A stretch of 64,000 bases of DNA from Tsukamurella paurometabola. Lineage in GTDB: Bacteria; Actinomycetota; Actinomycetes; Mycobacteriales; Mycobacteriaceae. Made by a program: the position numbers and the translations under genes. The stretch spans positions 3,194,850-3,258,849 of the forward strand of contig NZ_LR131273.1 in the NCBI RefSeq assembly GCF_900631615.1, in the 5' to 3' direction. This document shows, piece by piece, positions 1 through 9,656 of this stretch. The stretch's first letter is position 1, and each line of letters opens with the position of its first letter. The notes beneath the pieces are model-generated. The model saw only the letters and a program-made list of their open reading frames with translations, was not told the origin of the DNA and did no database searches.

Positions 1-635
1 GCCCCGCCCTCGGCGACGCGGGCGGCGACCACCTCGCGGCGCTGCGCGGGCTTGCCCGCCTCGAAGGGGCTGGCGTTGAGGCACAGGACCGCGTCGACGC
101 CGAGCTCGCCCAGCCCCGCGACGGGACCGTCGGGCCACCAGACGTCCTCGCAGATCGCGAGGCCGAGCCGGACGCCGTCGATGTCGAGCACCACCAGGCG
201 GTCGCCGGGCGTGAACCAGCGCTTCTCGTCGAAGACGCCGTAGTTGGGCAGGAAATGCTTGTCGTACCGCGCGACGAGCTCGCCCCCGTGCAGCACGCCC
301 GCCGCGTTGCGCGCGCCGCCGGTGGGGTTCGTACTGGTCTCGGGAGCGTCCGGATCGCGGTCGAGGAACCCGACCACCACGATGATGTCGCCGCAACCCG
401 CCGCGTCCAGGGAGCGGGCCAACTCGTGCACCGCCTCGCGCGAGTCGACCGCGAACGACCGGCGCAGCAGCAGGTCCTCCACCGGATAGCCCGTGAGGGC
501 CATCTCGCCGAAGACCGCGACCTGCGCGCCGCGCTGCGCGGCGTCCCGGGCTGCGGCGGTGATCCGAGCGACATTCGCGTCCAGGTCACCCACGACGGGG
601 TTGATCTGGCACGCCGCGACACGAAGGGGCGTCAT
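1..635 (-). CDS. nadE: NAD+ synthase, glutamine-hydrolysing (N-terminal part)
   Basis: Reading leftward from ATG at 635, the frame stays open to the window edge and encodes about 211 residues of a nitrilase-fold glutaminase domain. The start reads MTPLRVAACQINPVVGDLDA. The catalytic triad of the family is visible: Glu in FGEMALTGYP, Lys in RYDKHFLPNYG and Cys in LAICEDVWWPDG. In bacterial glutamine-dependent NAD+ synthases this domain supplies ammonia to a C-terminal synthetase domain, which would lie beyond position 1, so the ligase half is not seen. A free-standing nitrilase-family amidase is possible, but the YDKHFLPNYGVFDE stretch is typical of NadE. It is divergent from the lipoprotein gene at 690 with about 54 bp between the starts. 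Confidence 0.85.
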   Translation of the reverse strand, partial: MTPLRVAACQINPVVGDLDANVARITAAARDAAQRGAQVAVFGEMALTGYPVEDLLLRRSFAVDSREAVHELARSLDAAGCGDIIVVVGFLDRDPDAPETSTNPTGGARNAAGVLHGGELVARYDKHFLPNYGVFDEKRWFTPGDRLVVLDIDGVRLGLAICEDVWWPDGPVAGLGELGVDAVLCLNASPFEAGKPAQRREVVAARVAEGG

Positions 636-689
636 GGCTCAACCCTAGCGTCCCCGGAACCGGGAGCGGCGCGTGGCAGGATCGGGAGG

Positions 690-2297
690 ATGAAGGCAGG
701 TAAGCCCGTCCTGACCGCGGTGGCGGTCGTCTCCGCGGCCGTGCTCGCGGGATGTTCCGTCCAGATCGCGGGGACCGCGGAGCCGTCGGGCGGATCCGCC
801 GCACCCGGCAGCGCCACGCCCACGTCGACGAGGGCGGCGGGCGTCCCCGCGGCCCTGCAGAAGTACTACGGCCAGAAGATCACCTGGGGTTCGTGCGCGG
901 CGATGGCGCGTGCCGACGACATCGCCGAATACGACAAGAACCGACTGGAATGCGGGAACCTGACGGTCCCGATCGACTACGACGACCCGTCCGCGGGGGA
1001 GACGAAGCTGGCCGTCGCCCGGGTTCCGGCGTCGGGGCAGCGGCGCGGCTCCCTCCTGATGAATCCCGGCGGCCCTGGGGGCTCCGGCGTGCAGCAGGTC
1101 GCGGGCAAGTCGATGGAGGCCGACAAGTACGAGATCTCGAGCAGCTTCGACCTGGTCGGCTGGGACCCGCGCGGCGTCGGCGCGAGCTCGCCGGCCGTGA
1201 AGTGCTTCAGCGACAAGCAGCGCGACGAGAACCGCCTGTCCACCCTGGCCTTCGACAACTCGCCCGCGGGCATCGCGAAGCAGGAGGCGTTCAACAAGTC
1301 CCAGGCGGATCTGTGCGCCGAGAAGATGGGCAAGACCTTCCTCGCCAACGTCGGCACCGCCGACACCGTCCGCGACCTGGACGTGCTCCGCGCGGTGCTC
1401 GGCGACGAGAAGCTCACCTACCTGGGGTACAGCTACGGCACGTTCATCGGTGCCATCTACGCGGAGACCTTCCCGGAGCGGGTGCGGGCGATGGTGCTCG
1501 ACGGTGCGGTCGATCCCGCCCAGGACCAGATCACCTCGAACGTGCAGCAGATGGCCGGATTCCAGACCGTCTTCGACGACTGGGCGAAGGACTGCGCCAG
1601 ATACCCCGACTGCCCGGTCGGGACCGATCCGGGGCAGGCGACGGCCCGCTACCAGCAGCTGGTGCGCCCGCTGATCGACAAGACCGTCCGCGGCCAGGGC
1701 GGCCGGCAGCTCAGCTACAGCGACGCCACCACCGCGACCATCCAGGCCATGTACGCGCAGCAGCTGTGGGAGCCCCTGCGGCGCGGGCTCACCGGCCTGC
1801 GGCGCGGCGACGGCTCGCTGCTGCAGCGCATCGCCGATCTCTACCTCAACCGCGACGAGCTCGGGCGGTACTCGCCGATGATGGACGCGAACACGGCGAT
1901 CAACTGCGTCGACGGTCCCGCCGTCACCGATCCCGCCGACCTCGCCCGCCTGGACACCGAGATCCGTAAGGCCGCGCCGTTCCTCGACGACGGCCGCGGC
2001 ACCGGGCGCGGCGCCAAGAGCACCTGCGCGTTCTGGGCGGCCGCGCCGACGCTCAAGCCGCACGAGGTGAACGCCGTGGGCGCCCCCAGGGCGGTCGTCG
2101 TCTCGACCACGCACGACCCGGCGACGCCGTACGAGAACGGCGTCAACCTGGCGCGGCAGATGGGGGCGTCCCTGATCAGCTTCGAGGGCAGCCAGCACAC
2201 CGTCTCGCTCGAGGGCAACGCCTGCGTCGACGACGCGGTCACGGCCTACCTGCGCGACCTCACGCTCCCGGCCGAGGGTCTGCGCTGCACGGCGTGA
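690..2297 (+). CDS. Secreted alpha/beta-hydrolase lipoprotein, Hip1/CaeA (TAP-like) family
   Basis: A 535-residue exported serine hydrolase. A GGGAGG ribosome site directly precedes ATG 690. The N-terminus is a lipoprotein signal ending in the lipobox LAGC (Cys near residue 20). The hydrolase core carries an oxyanion segment NPGGPGGSG, a nucleophile elbow GYSYGTF with Ser near residue 248, and a C-terminal TAP-like region with THDPATPYENG and GSQHTVS supplying the likely Asp and His. Hip1 (Rv2224c) and Rv2223c of M. tuberculosis are this family and also lie next to glnA2, which supports orthology to one of them. Hip1 is a cell-envelope serine protease. The substrate here cannot be told from sequence. 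The gene ends back-to-back with the convergent FKBP-like gene with no gap. Confidence 0.85.
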   Translation: MKAGKPVLTAVAVVSAAVLAGCSVQIAGTAEPSGGSAAPGSATPTSTRAAGVPAALQKYYGQKITWGSCAAMARADDIAEYDKNRLECGNLTVPIDYDDPSAGETKLAVARVPASGQRRGSLLMNPGGPGGSGVQQVAGKSMEADKYEISSSFDLVGWDPRGVGASSPAVKCFSDKQRDENRLSTLAFDNSPAGIAKQEAFNKSQADLCAEKMGKTFLANVGTADTVRDLDVLRAVLGDEKLTYLGYSYGTFIGAIYAETFPERVRAMVLDGAVDPAQDQITSNVQQMAGFQTVFDDWAKDCARYPDCPVGTDPGQATARYQQLVRPLIDKTVRGQGGRQLSYSDATTATIQAMYAQQLWEPLRRGLTGLRRGDGSLLQRIADLYLNRDELGRYSPMMDANTAINCVDGPAVTDPADLARLDTEIRKAAPFLDDGRGTGRGAKSTCAFWAAAPTLKPHEVNAVGAPRAVVVSTTHDPATPYENGVNLARQMGASLISFEGSQHTVSLEGNACVDDAVTAYLRDLTLPAEGLRCTA

Positions 2298-2864
2298 TCA
2301 GTTCGCGGCGAGGACCCGGATCGCGAAGACGAGGGTGTCGCCCGGATCGGCGCCCGCGCGGGGCTCGCCCTTGGGGTAGCCGTCGGCGGAGGTGACCGCG
2401 GTGACCACCGTCGCCCCGGAGCGTTGCCCGACGAGCGCCGCCCGGAAGCCGGGGACCACGTCGGGCAGCGCGACCTCCGCCGAGGTCGCGCGCGCGAAGG
2501 CGTCGTCGAAGACCGCGCCGGTCCGGCCGTTCACCCCCTGATAGCAGACGGTGACCACCGATTTCTCGGTGAGCGTCGCGCCGGACCCCGGCTCGGCGAC
2601 CACGGATCGGGATCGGTCCACCCGGAACGGCGCCTCGACGGTGACGCGCGGGGCCGTCCGATCGGTGGGTGGCACGACGGTGGCCCGGCCGGTGACCCCG
2701 TCGAGCGTGATCGCCCTGGCCGAGGCGGCGGGCGGGGCCGCCGGGCAGGTGTCGATGGTGCCGGTGGCGGGGCTCGGCGGGGGCGCCTCGGTGGACGCCC
2801 CGCACCCGGCGAGCGCGAGGGAGCCGGCCGCGGCGACGGCGAGGCGGGCGAGCTGTGCATCCAC
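2298..2864 (-). CDS. FKBP-like peptidyl-prolyl isomerase lipoprotein
   Basis: An exported lipoprotein (lipobox LALAGC) with a C-terminal FKBP-type domain of about 95 residues: VTVCYQG, FDD, VVPGF and DGYP sit where FKBPs have their conserved Tyr, Asp, Val-Ile and Tyr pocket residues, and the domain ends DTLVFAIRVL. Between signal and domain lies a low-complexity Pro/Ala stretch. I choose GTG 2864 over GTG 2873 because a TAGCGT -10-like box lies exactly seven bases before it, as for a leaderless message. Isomerase activity is inferred. A paralogue of the same layout lies at 8397-8939, on the other side of glnA2-glnE. Confidence 0.75.
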   Translation of the reverse strand: MDAQLARLAVAAAGSLALAGCGASTEAPPPSPATGTIDTCPAAPPAASARAITLDGVTGRATVVPPTDRTAPRVTVEAPFRVDRSRSVVAEPGSGATLTEKSVVTVCYQGVNGRTGAVFDDAFARATSAEVALPDVVPGFRAALVGQRSGATVVTAVTSADGYPKGEPRAGADPGDTLVFAIRVLAAN

Positions 2865-2952
2865 GCCCGGCACGCTACTCGGAATCCGCGTCTCCGGTGG
2901 GCGACGGACGGAACCCGGGACGGGCGTACGGCGGTCACGACCTTCGCGGGTT

Positions 2953-2985
2953 GTAACACGCCGTTAACACCTCCTCGCTTAGGGT
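2953..2985 (+). promoter_or_regulatory. glnA2 promoter with GlnR-like box
   Basis: GTAAC (2953-2957), six bases, then TTAAC (2964-2968) resembles the actinobacterial GlnR half-site pair GTnAC-n6-GAAAC. A TAGGGT box (2980-2985) sits six bases before ATG 2992, fitting a leaderless transcript. The GlnR assignment is inferred from the pattern. Confidence 0.5.
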
Positions 2986-2991
2986 CGAGCC

Positions 2992-4332
2992 ATGGACCGG
3001 CAGCAGGAGTTCGTGCTTCGCACCATCGAGGAACGGGACATCCGCTTCGTGCGGCTGTGGTTCACCGACGTGCTCGGTTTCCTCAAGTCCGTGGCGATCG
3101 CGCCCGCGGAGTTGGAGGGCGCGTTCACCGAGGGCATCGGCTTCGACGGGAGCTCGATCGAGGGCTTCTCCCGCGTCTCGGAAGCGGATACCGTCGCCAA
3201 GCCCGACCCGTCGACCTTCCAGGTGCTGCCCTGGACCAGCGGCGACGGCGAGATGCACTCGGTCCGGATGTTCTGCGACATCGCGATGCCCGACGGGACA
3301 CCCTCCTGGGGCGACAGCCGGCACGTGCTGCGGCGCCAGCTGAACCGCGCTGCCGACCTCGGCTTCTCCTGCTACGTGCACCCGGAGATCGAGTTCTACC
3401 TCCTGAAGAAGGAGACCGGGCCGCACGGCATGCCGATCCCCGCCGACAACGGCGGCTACTTCGACCAGGCGGTGCACGAGTCGGCGCCGAACTTCCGGCG
3501 CAAGGCGATCGAGGCCCTGGAGGCGATGGGGATCTCGGTCGAGTTCAGCCACCACGAGGCGGGCCCCGGCCAGCAGGAGATCGACCTCCGGTACGCGGAC
3601 GCGCTCTCCATGGCGGACAACGTGATGACCTTCCGCTACCTGGTCAAGGAAGTCGCGATGACCGAGGGGGTGAAGGCGTCCTTCATGCCGAAGCCCTTCT
3701 CGGCCCACCCCGGCTCGGGTATGCACACCCACATGAGCCTGTTCGAGGGCGACTCCAACGCCTTCCACGACCCGGACGACGAGCTGCAGCTCTCGGCGAC
3801 CGGCAAGGCCTTCATCGCCGGCATCCTGCACCACGCGCCCGAGATCTCGGCCGTCACGAACCAGTGGGTCAACTCCTACAAGCGCCTGGTGACCGGCGAC
3901 GAGGCGCCCACCGCCGCCACGTGGGGCGCCGCGAACCGCTCCGCGATGGTCCGGGTGCCCCTGTACACGCCGAACAAGGCGAGCAGCCGCCGCATCGAGG
4001 TGCGCTCGCCGGATTCGGCGTGCAACCCGTACCTGGCGTTCGCGGTGCTCTGCGCCGCCGGGCTCGAGGGCATCAAGGGCGGTTACGAGCTGCCCGAGGC
4101 GGCGGAGGACGACGTGCGGCAGATGACCGCCCGTGAGCGCCGCTCGATGGGCTTCAAGGACCTGCCCGCCAGCCTCGATGATGCGCTCGTCCTGATGGAG
4201 AAGAGCGAACTCGTCGCGGAGACGCTGGGGGAGCACGTCTTCGAGTACTTCCTGCGCAACAAGTGGTCCGAGTGGAACGACTACCGCGCGGTGGTCACCC
4301 CGTTCGAGCTCGACCGCTTCCTCTCGCTGTAG
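2992..4332 (+). CDS. glnA2: Glutamine synthetase, GlnA2 type
   Basis: Encodes 446 residues, the length I recall for mycobacterial GlnA2, with glutamine synthetase landmarks: [10 protein letters not shown] near residue 50, a Glu-rich active-site strand in [22 protein letters not shown], and the [13 protein letters not shown] and [18 protein letters not shown] blocks of the glutamate and ATP sites. The family condenses glutamate and ammonia to glutamine using ATP. It is shorter than GlnA1 (477 aa) at 21803-23236. glnE begins 13 bp downstream, so the two are probably co-transcribed, as in other Mycobacteriales. The promoter has a GlnR-like box and no room for a leader. Confidence 0.93.
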   Translation: MDRQQEFVLRTIEERDIRFVRLWFTDVLGFLKSVAIAPAELEGAFTEGIGFDGSSIEGFSRVSEADTVAKPDPSTFQVLPWTSGDGEMHSVRMFCDIAMPDGTPSWGDSRHVLRRQLNRAADLGFSCYVHPEIEFYLLKKETGPHGMPIPADNGGYFDQAVHESAPNFRRKAIEALEAMGISVEFSHHEAGPGQQEIDLRYADALSMADNVMTFRYLVKEVAMTEGVKASFMPKPFSAHPGSGMHTHMSLFEGDSNAFHDPDDELQLSATGKAFIAGILHHAPEISAVTNQWVNSYKRLVTGDEAPTAATWGAANRSAMVRVPLYTPNKASSRRIEVRSPDSACNPYLAFAVLCAAGLEGIKGGYELPEAAEDDVRQMTARERRSMGFKDLPASLDDALVLMEKSELVAETLGEHVFEYFLRNKWSEWNDYRAVVTPFELDRFLSL

Positions 4333-4345
4333 AACGGGGTCGACG

Positions 4346-7300
4346 GTGCCGCCGACGAACCGCGAGGTCCGCCGCCCGAGTGCGGGCAGATTGGGCCTGC
4401 TGGACCCGAACGCCGAGCCGAACCTCGCATCGCTGGGGTGGGCGGACGCCGAGAGCGCTGACGTCCTGTGGGCGCTCTCGCGGGCCGCGGACCCGGACTG
4501 GACGCTGCGGGCCCTCGTGCGGCTGCGGGAGTCGGCGGGCGCGGACTGGGCCGAGATCGACGGCCTGATCCGCGGCGACCGGACCTTCCGCGGCAGGCTG
4601 TTCGGGCTCCTCGGCGCCTCGGACGCGCTGGGCGACCATCTCATCAGCCACCCCGCGTCCTGGCGTCTGTTGCGCGACACCGCGCCCCTGAAATCCCGCG
4701 ACGACCTGATCGCCGCGATGCTCGCCACCGTCGGCGCCGTGAAGGTGCCCGGCCGGCGTGACGACGACCTCCTCTACCGCGCGGCGGTCACCGGCGGCGC
4801 CGCGATCGCCGCACTGCGGGACGGCTACCGCGACCTGCTCATGGTGCTCGCCGCCCGCGATCTCGCCGAGCTCGTGGAGAACGAGCCCACGCTGCCGTTC
4901 GCGATCGTGGGCGCGCACCTCGCCGACCTCGCCGACGCGGCGCTCACCGCGGCCCTCGCCGTCGCCGTCGCCACCGTGCATCCCGACAGCGACCCGCAGG
5001 GCCGCCTCGCCGTGGTGGCCATGGGGAAGTGCGGTGCGCGGGAACTCAACTACGTCTCCGACGTGGACGTGATCTTCGTGGCGGAACCGGCCGACGGGGC
5101 GTCGGCCCGGCTCGCGGGGGAGATGATGCGGATCGGCTCCGCCGCGTTCTTCGACGTGGACGCCGCACTGCGCCCGGAGGGTAAGGCGGGCAGCCTCACG
5201 CGCACGCTGGAATCGCATGTGGCGTACTACAAGCGGTGGGCGAAGACCTGGGAGTTCCAGGCGCTGCTCAAGGCCCGGCCGCAGACCGGCGACATGGAGT
5301 TGGGCTACGACTACCTGGCCGCGGTGAGCCCGATGGTGTGGGAGGCCGCCGAGCGCGAGGACTTCGTGCAGGACGTGCAGGAGATGCGCCGTCGCGTGGA
5401 GGAGAACATCGCGCCGGAACTCCGCGAACGCGAGCTCAAACTGGGGCGCGGCGGCCTGCGCGACGTCGAGTTCGCCGTCCAGCTCCTGCAGCTGGTGCAC
5501 GGCCGCACCGACGAGACGCTGCGCGAACGGAGCACGGTCGACGCCCTCGCCGCGCTCACGGTGGGCGGCTACGTCGGCCGCGACGACGGAGCGAACTTCA
5601 CCGCGTCGTACGAGTTCCTGCGCGGCCTCGAGCACCGTCTGCAACTGCGCCGCATGGAACGCACGCACCTGTTGCCGCCGCCCGACCACGAGGAGGCGTG
5701 GCGCTGGCTGGCCCGCGCCGCCCACATCCGCCCCGACGGCGACCGCGATGCCGCGGGCGTGCTGCGCGCGGAGCTCAAGCGGCAGTCGGCGCGGGTCCGG
5801 CGCCTGCACACCAAGCTGTTCTACCGCCCGCTGCTCGACTCGATCGCGAACCTCGACGCGGACGCCGTGAGCCTGAGCGACGACGCGATCGTCGCGCGCC
5901 TGGCAGCGCTCGGCTTCCTCCAGCCGCAGAACGCCCTCGCGCACCTCAAGGCGATGGCCGACTCGTCGCGGCGCGGCCGGATCCAGACGATCCTCCTGCC
6001 CACGCTGCTCGAGTGGCTCAGCGAGACGCCGAACCCCGACGCCGGGCTCCTGAACTACCGCAAGCTCTCCGAGGAACTCCGTGACGTCGAGTGGTACCTG
6101 CGGGTGCTCCGGGACGAGTCGGTGGTCGCGCAGCGCCTCATGACCGTGCTGGGCTCGTCGAACTTCGTGGCCGAGCTGCTGGGCCGCTCGCCCGAGGTGA
6201 TCCGCCTGTACTCCGACGGCGCCACGGGCCCGAAGCTCGTCGAACCGTCGCCGCGCGAGGTGTACAACGGGATGCTCGCCGCGGTCAGCCGGGCGCACCA
6301 CCGGGATCGGGCGATCGCGGTGGCGCGGGCCATGCGGCGCAGCGAGATCGCCCGCGTCGCCTCCGCCGACATCCTCGGGATGATGACGGTGCCCGAGGTG
6401 TGCGCGGCGCTGTCCTCGGTGTGGGGCGCGGCGCTGGACGCCGCGCTGGTCTCCGAGATCGCGACCTCCGTGGTCGAGCGCGAGTCCAGCCGCAGTGCCT
6501 ACCCGCCCGGCGCGCCCGCCCGGATCGCGGTCATCGGTATGGGGCGCCTCGGCGGGCACGAGATCGGCTACGGCTCCGATGCCGACGTGCTGTTCGTCTG
6601 CGTCCCCAACGAGGGGTACGAGGATTCCGACGCGGTGCGCTGGGCCAATCAGGTCGCGGACGCCGTGCGCACCCGGCTCGGAGCACCGTCGGTGGATCCG
6701 GGCCTGGAGGTGGACACCGGCCTGCGACCCGAGGGGCGCAACGGTCCCGTCGTGCGGACCCTGGCCGCGTACCGCGCGTACTACCGGCAATGGGCGCAGC
6801 CCTGGGAGGTGCAGGCGCTGCTGCGGGCCACACACGTGGCCGGCGACGAGGAGATCGCCCGCGAGTTCCTGCACATGGTGGACGAGACGCGGTACCCGGA
6901 CGGGGGCGTCTCGCCCGCCACGGTCAACGAACTCCGGCGCATCAAGGCCCGCGTCGACTCCGAGCGACTACCCCGCGGCGCGGATCCGGCGACGCACACC
7001 AAGCTCGGCCGCGGCGGTCTCTCCGATGTGGAGTGGACGGTCCAGCTCGAGCAGCTGCGACACGCCAGCGCGGTTCCCGCGCTCCGCAACACCTCGACCC
7101 TCGAGTCGCTCGACGCGATCGAGCAGAACGAACTCCTGCCGGCGGCCGACGTCGAGCTGCTGCGCGCGGCGTGGCTCACCGCCACCCGCGCCCGCAATGC
7201 TCTGTTCCTGGTGCGCGGCAAGCCCGTCGACCAGTTGCCGGGACCCGGGGCGGTGTTGTCCAACGTCGCCTACGTCGCGGGATGGCGGGGGAGTTCGCTG

Positions 7301-7375
7301 GACTACCTCGACGACTATCTGCGCACCACCCGGCGCGGGCGCGCCGTGGTCGACCGGGTGTTCTGGGGCGAGTAG
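4346..7375 (+). CDS. glnE: Bifunctional glutamine synthetase adenylyltransferase/deadenylase
   Basis: A 1009-residue protein that attaches AMP to, or removes it from, glutamine synthetase in response to nitrogen signals. Two nucleotidyltransferase modules are visible, each with the G-x11-DxD signature: [18 protein letters not shown] near residue 230 and [18 protein letters not shown] near residue 733. Each is followed by an EGK/EGRxG segment and a helical domain containing KLGRGGL(R/S)DVE. By analogy with GlnE proteins the N-terminal half deadenylylates and the C-terminal half adenylylates. The likely target is GlnA1, whose LYELPPEEA loop has the modifiable Tyr. Start is GTG 4346, 13 bp after glnA2. 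Confidence 0.93.
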   Translation: MPPTNREVRRPSAGRLGLLDPNAEPNLASLGWADAESADVLWALSRAADPDWTLRALVRLRESAGADWAEIDGLIRGDRTFRGRLFGLLGASDALGDHLISHPASWRLLRDTAPLKSRDDLIAAMLATVGAVKVPGRRDDDLLYRAAVTGGAAIAALRDGYRDLLMVLAARDLAELVENEPTLPFAIVGAHLADLADAALTAALAVAVATVHPDSDPQGRLAVVAMGKCGARELNYVSDVDVIFVAEPADGASARLAGEMMRIGSAAFFDVDAALRPEGKAGSLTRTLESHVAYYKRWAKTWEFQALLKARPQTGDMELGYDYLAAVSPMVWEAAEREDFVQDVQEMRRRVEENIAPELRERELKLGRGGLRDVEFAVQLLQLVHGRTDETLRERSTVDALAALTVGGYVGRDDGANFTASYEFLRGLEHRLQLRRMERTHLLPPPDHEEAWRWLARAAHIRPDGDRDAAGVLRAELKRQSARVRRLHTKLFYRPLLDSIANLDADAVSLSDDAIVARLAALGFLQPQNALAHLKAMADSSRRGRIQTILLPTLLEWLSETPNPDAGLLNYRKLSEELRDVEWYLRVLRDESVVAQRLMTVLGSSNFVAELLGRSPEVIRLYSDGATGPKLVEPSPREVYNGMLAAVSRAHHRDRAIAVARAMRRSEIARVASADILGMMTVPEVCAALSSVWGAALDAALVSEIATSVVERESSRSAYPPGAPARIAVIGMGRLGGHEIGYGSDADVLFVCVPNEGYEDSDAVRWANQVADAVRTRLGAPSVDPGLEVDTGLRPEGRNGPVVRTLAAYRAYYRQWAQPWEVQALLRATHVAGDEEIAREFLHMVDETRYPDGGVSPATVNELRRIKARVDSERLPRGADPATHTKLGRGGLSDVEWTVQLEQLRHASAVPALRNTSTLESLDAIEQNELLPAADVELLRAAWLTATRARNALFLVRGKPVDQLPGPGAVLSNVAYVAGWRGSSLDYLDDYLRTTRRGRAVVDRVFWGE

Positions 7376-7399
7376 CGGCGCACCGGGCAGGATGTCCGC

Positions 7400-8338
7400 A
7401 TGGGATTCTTCTGGCGGACGGCGGCGAGCATCGTCGGCACGGCGGCTCTGCTGGGCGCGCTCCTCGCGCTCGCGCTGCACTTCTGGCCCGGCACCGACCG
7501 GGTGACGGTGGCCGCGGCCGCGGTCTCACCGGTCCTGTGGGCGGCGTGCGCGGCCCTCGCGCTGGTGTGCCTGCTGTACGTCCGCGCGCTGCTGCGGCTG
7601 GTGCTCGTCGCGGCGGTGATCGCGGCGGGTGTCTGGGTGCAGGCGCCGCTGTGGCGCGGCGAACCGGCGCCCTCCGGTACCGCGCTGACGGTGCTCACGG
7701 CGAACATCCAAGTCGGAGCAGGCGACGCGGACGCGCTGGCGAAGCTGGTGCGCGAAGACCGCGTCGACGTGCTCGCCGTGCTCGAGCTGACGGAGGACGC
7801 CGCGCAGCGGATCGCCGCGTCGACTATCGCGACCGACCTGCCGTATTCGCTGGTGCGGCCCGCGGGCCTCGCCAACGGCACCGCGCTCTACAGCCGGTAT
7901 CCGTTGACGAGCACCGGCACGGTGCCCGGTTTCGTCATGACCGCGCTGACCGCCGTCGCCGCGGTTCCCGGTCGGGGAGACGTCCAGCTCTTCGCGCTGC
8001 ACCCGATGCCGCCGCTCGACCCCGGCACGTGGGACTCCGAGCTGCGCCGCATCGGGACGCTGCTGCAGGGCGTGCCCGAGGGACGACCCGTCGTGGCGCT
8101 CGGGGACTACAACGCCACGTACGACCACGTGCGGTTCCGGAGCCTCCTCACGGGCGGGTACCGCGACGCCGGGCAACTCGCCGGCGCCGGATGGCTGCCC
8201 ACCTACCCGACGGACAAGACCTACCCGCCGGTCGTCGGCATCGACCACGTCCTGCTGCGCGGGCTCGGCGCCGCCGAGGTCAGCCGCCACGAGGTGCCCG
8301 GCGCCGACCACCGCGCGCTGCTCGCGCGGGTGGGCTGA
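7400..8338 (+). CDS. Membrane-anchored endonuclease/exonuclease/phosphatase (EEP) family protein
   Basis: 312 residues. The first 100 or so contain three hydrophobic segments (for example ALLGALLALAL and LVLVAAVIAAGVWV). The rest is an EEP-fold domain with TANIQVG, an acidic VLELTE, a histidine in LHPMPP, GDYNATYDH, GIDHVL and GADHRAL, which match the metal-binding and catalytic residues of the fold. Members include nucleases and phosphodiesterases; the outward-facing catalytic domain and true substrate are not deducible. It follows glnE by 24 bp and may be read through from it. Confidence 0.75.
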   Translation: MGFFWRTAASIVGTAALLGALLALALHFWPGTDRVTVAAAAVSPVLWAACAALALVCLLYVRALLRLVLVAAVIAAGVWVQAPLWRGEPAPSGTALTVLTANIQVGAGDADALAKLVREDRVDVLAVLELTEDAAQRIAASTIATDLPYSLVRPAGLANGTALYSRYPLTSTGTVPGFVMTALTAVAAVPGRGDVQLFALHPMPPLDPGTWDSELRRIGTLLQGVPEGRPVVALGDYNATYDHVRFRSLLTGGYRDAGQLAGAGWLPTYPTDKTYPPVVGIDHVLLRGLGAAEVSRHEVPGADHRALLARVG

Positions 8339-8396
8339 ACGACGCCGTCTCCCACGGCGGCCACCGCGCGGCGGGCAGGAGGACGTACCGGGGGGA

Positions 8397-8939
8397 TCAG
8401 GACGCGGACAGGATCTTGATCGTGAAGATCAGGGTGTCACCGGCCCGGATACCCGCCGAGGGCTCACCCATGACGTACCCGTCCATCGGCGCGACGGCCA
8501 CACCGATCGACGAACCGACCTTCTGCCCGGCGATGGCCTTCTTGAAGCCCGGGATCACGCCGGCCAGAGGGAAGGACGCCGGCTTCCCATCGTCGTACGT
8601 GCTGTCGAAGCGCTGCCCGGTGCGGCCGTTGACCCCCAGATAGCAGACCGAGACCCTCGCGGTCTCCGCGACGACGGCACCGTCGCCGGGCGGATCGAAC
8701 GCCTCGACGGTGGTCTCGTCCACCGAGAAGGGTTGCTCCACGGTGATCTGCGGGGCAGCGGTATCGGTGGGGCCGGTCACCACGATCGAGCCGCTCCGTC
8801 CCCGGAGGTTCCAGTCCGGTGCGTTCGCCGTATCGGGTGCGCCCGACGGGCACGTGGCGTCGGGAGTGCCGCACGCGGTGAGCGCGCCCGCCGCGAGGAC
8901 GGCGGCGGTGACGGCGAGGGTCGGGCGGGAGACGCGCAT
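8397..8939 (-). CDS. FKBP-like peptidyl-prolyl isomerase lipoprotein (paralogue)
   Basis: 180 residues with a lipoprotein signal whose lipobox is LTAC (Cys near residue 23) and a C-terminal FKBP-like domain: VSVCYLGVNGRTGQRFD, a VIPGFKKAI segment and DGYVMGEPSAG. It shares the unusual VNGRTG insertion and PGF motif with the protein at 2298-2864, so the two are paralogues. ATG 8939 is preferred over an upstream start because it leaves a normal signal peptide. Convergent with the EEP gene. Isomerase activity is inferred. Confidence 0.75.
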   Translation of the reverse strand: MRVSRPTLAVTAAVLAAGALTACGTPDATCPSGAPDTANAPDWNLRGRSGSIVVTGPTDTAAPQITVEQPFSVDETTVEAFDPPGDGAVVAETARVSVCYLGVNGRTGQRFDSTYDDGKPASFPLAGVIPGFKKAIAGQKVGSSIGVAVAPMDGYVMGEPSAGIRAGDTLIFTIKILSAS

Positions 8940-9046
8940 GACACACGAACCTACCGCCACGTGTCTGCGGACGTGACCGCCACACGCCGCCGGCCCAGCC
9001 GGGCCGGCCGCGCCCGTCGCCGGGGAGCCGGGCGTACGGTCGGGGA

Positions 9047-9586
9047 GTGAGCAGCCTGATCCTCGTCAACGGCGCGCCCGGCTCGGGGAAGTCGACGATC
9101 GCGTCGGCCCTGGCGGCCGAGGTGCCGATGATGCTGGCGCTCGACATCGACGGGTTGAAACACGCTCTGGGGCAGTGGGACACCGATCCGATCGCGGCGG
9201 GCCTCCGGGCGCGCAGCATCGCGCTCGCCGCGCTGGGGGAGCACCTCGCCGCCGGCTTCGACGTGGTCCTCGGTCAGTTCCTCGCCCGCGAGGGCTTCAT
9301 CGAGGAGTTGGCGCAGGTCGCGGAACGCCGCAGTGCCCGCTTCCACGAGTTCGTCCTCGACCTCGACGCGGAGACGCTCGCGGACCGTCTGGCGGCACGC
9401 GCGGCCGCACCCGACCGGCCGGAACACGCGATCAACAACCGGCTCGTGGGACCCGACGACGCGCCGGACCTGCGGGACGCGATGGTCACGGTCATGCGGA
9501 GGCGCCCCAGGGCCGTCCGGATCGACGCGACGCGTCCCGTCGCCGACACCGTCGCCGCCGTTCTGGCCCGCCTCGCCCGCCCCTGA
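9047..9586 (+). CDS. P-loop kinase-like ATPase (AAA/zeta-type fold)
   Basis: 179 residues. Walker A GAPGSGKST is at residues 9-17, followed by a D-x-D-G segment (ALDIDGLKHAL), a mid-domain Q-F-L-A-R region, and a C-terminal Arg-rich part. The arrangement fits small nucleotide or antibiotic kinases, including zeta-like and chloramphenicol phosphotransferase-like proteins. I see no partner antitoxin beside it, so a toxin role is not supported. Start GTG 9047 lies six bases after a TACGGT box (9035-9040), consistent with leaderless transcription. Confidence 0.7.
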   Translation: MSSLILVNGAPGSGKSTIASALAAEVPMMLALDIDGLKHALGQWDTDPIAAGLRARSIALAALGEHLAAGFDVVLGQFLAREGFIEELAQVAERRSARFHEFVLDLDAETLADRLAARAAAPDRPEHAINNRLVGPDDAPDLRDAMVTVMRRRPRAVRIDATRPVADTVAAVLARLARP

Positions 9587-9656
9587 TACCTCCCCTCCGT
9601 CCGGCTCGCGGAGCGGTCCCGGTGTCGCCCGGCGATGCTTCTGCAACAATCGCGAT

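Noticed and set aside
645-2198. Long minus-strand open frame opposite the Hip1-like gene
   Set aside because: Mirror frame of a real high-GC gene; Arg/Gly-rich translation with no domain. The same applies to the long frames opposite glnE, the MMPL gene, asnB, glnA1 and others.
9047-9586. Zeta-type toxin of a toxin-antitoxin pair
   Set aside because: Only a P-loop kinase fold is visible; no small antitoxin gene adjoins it.
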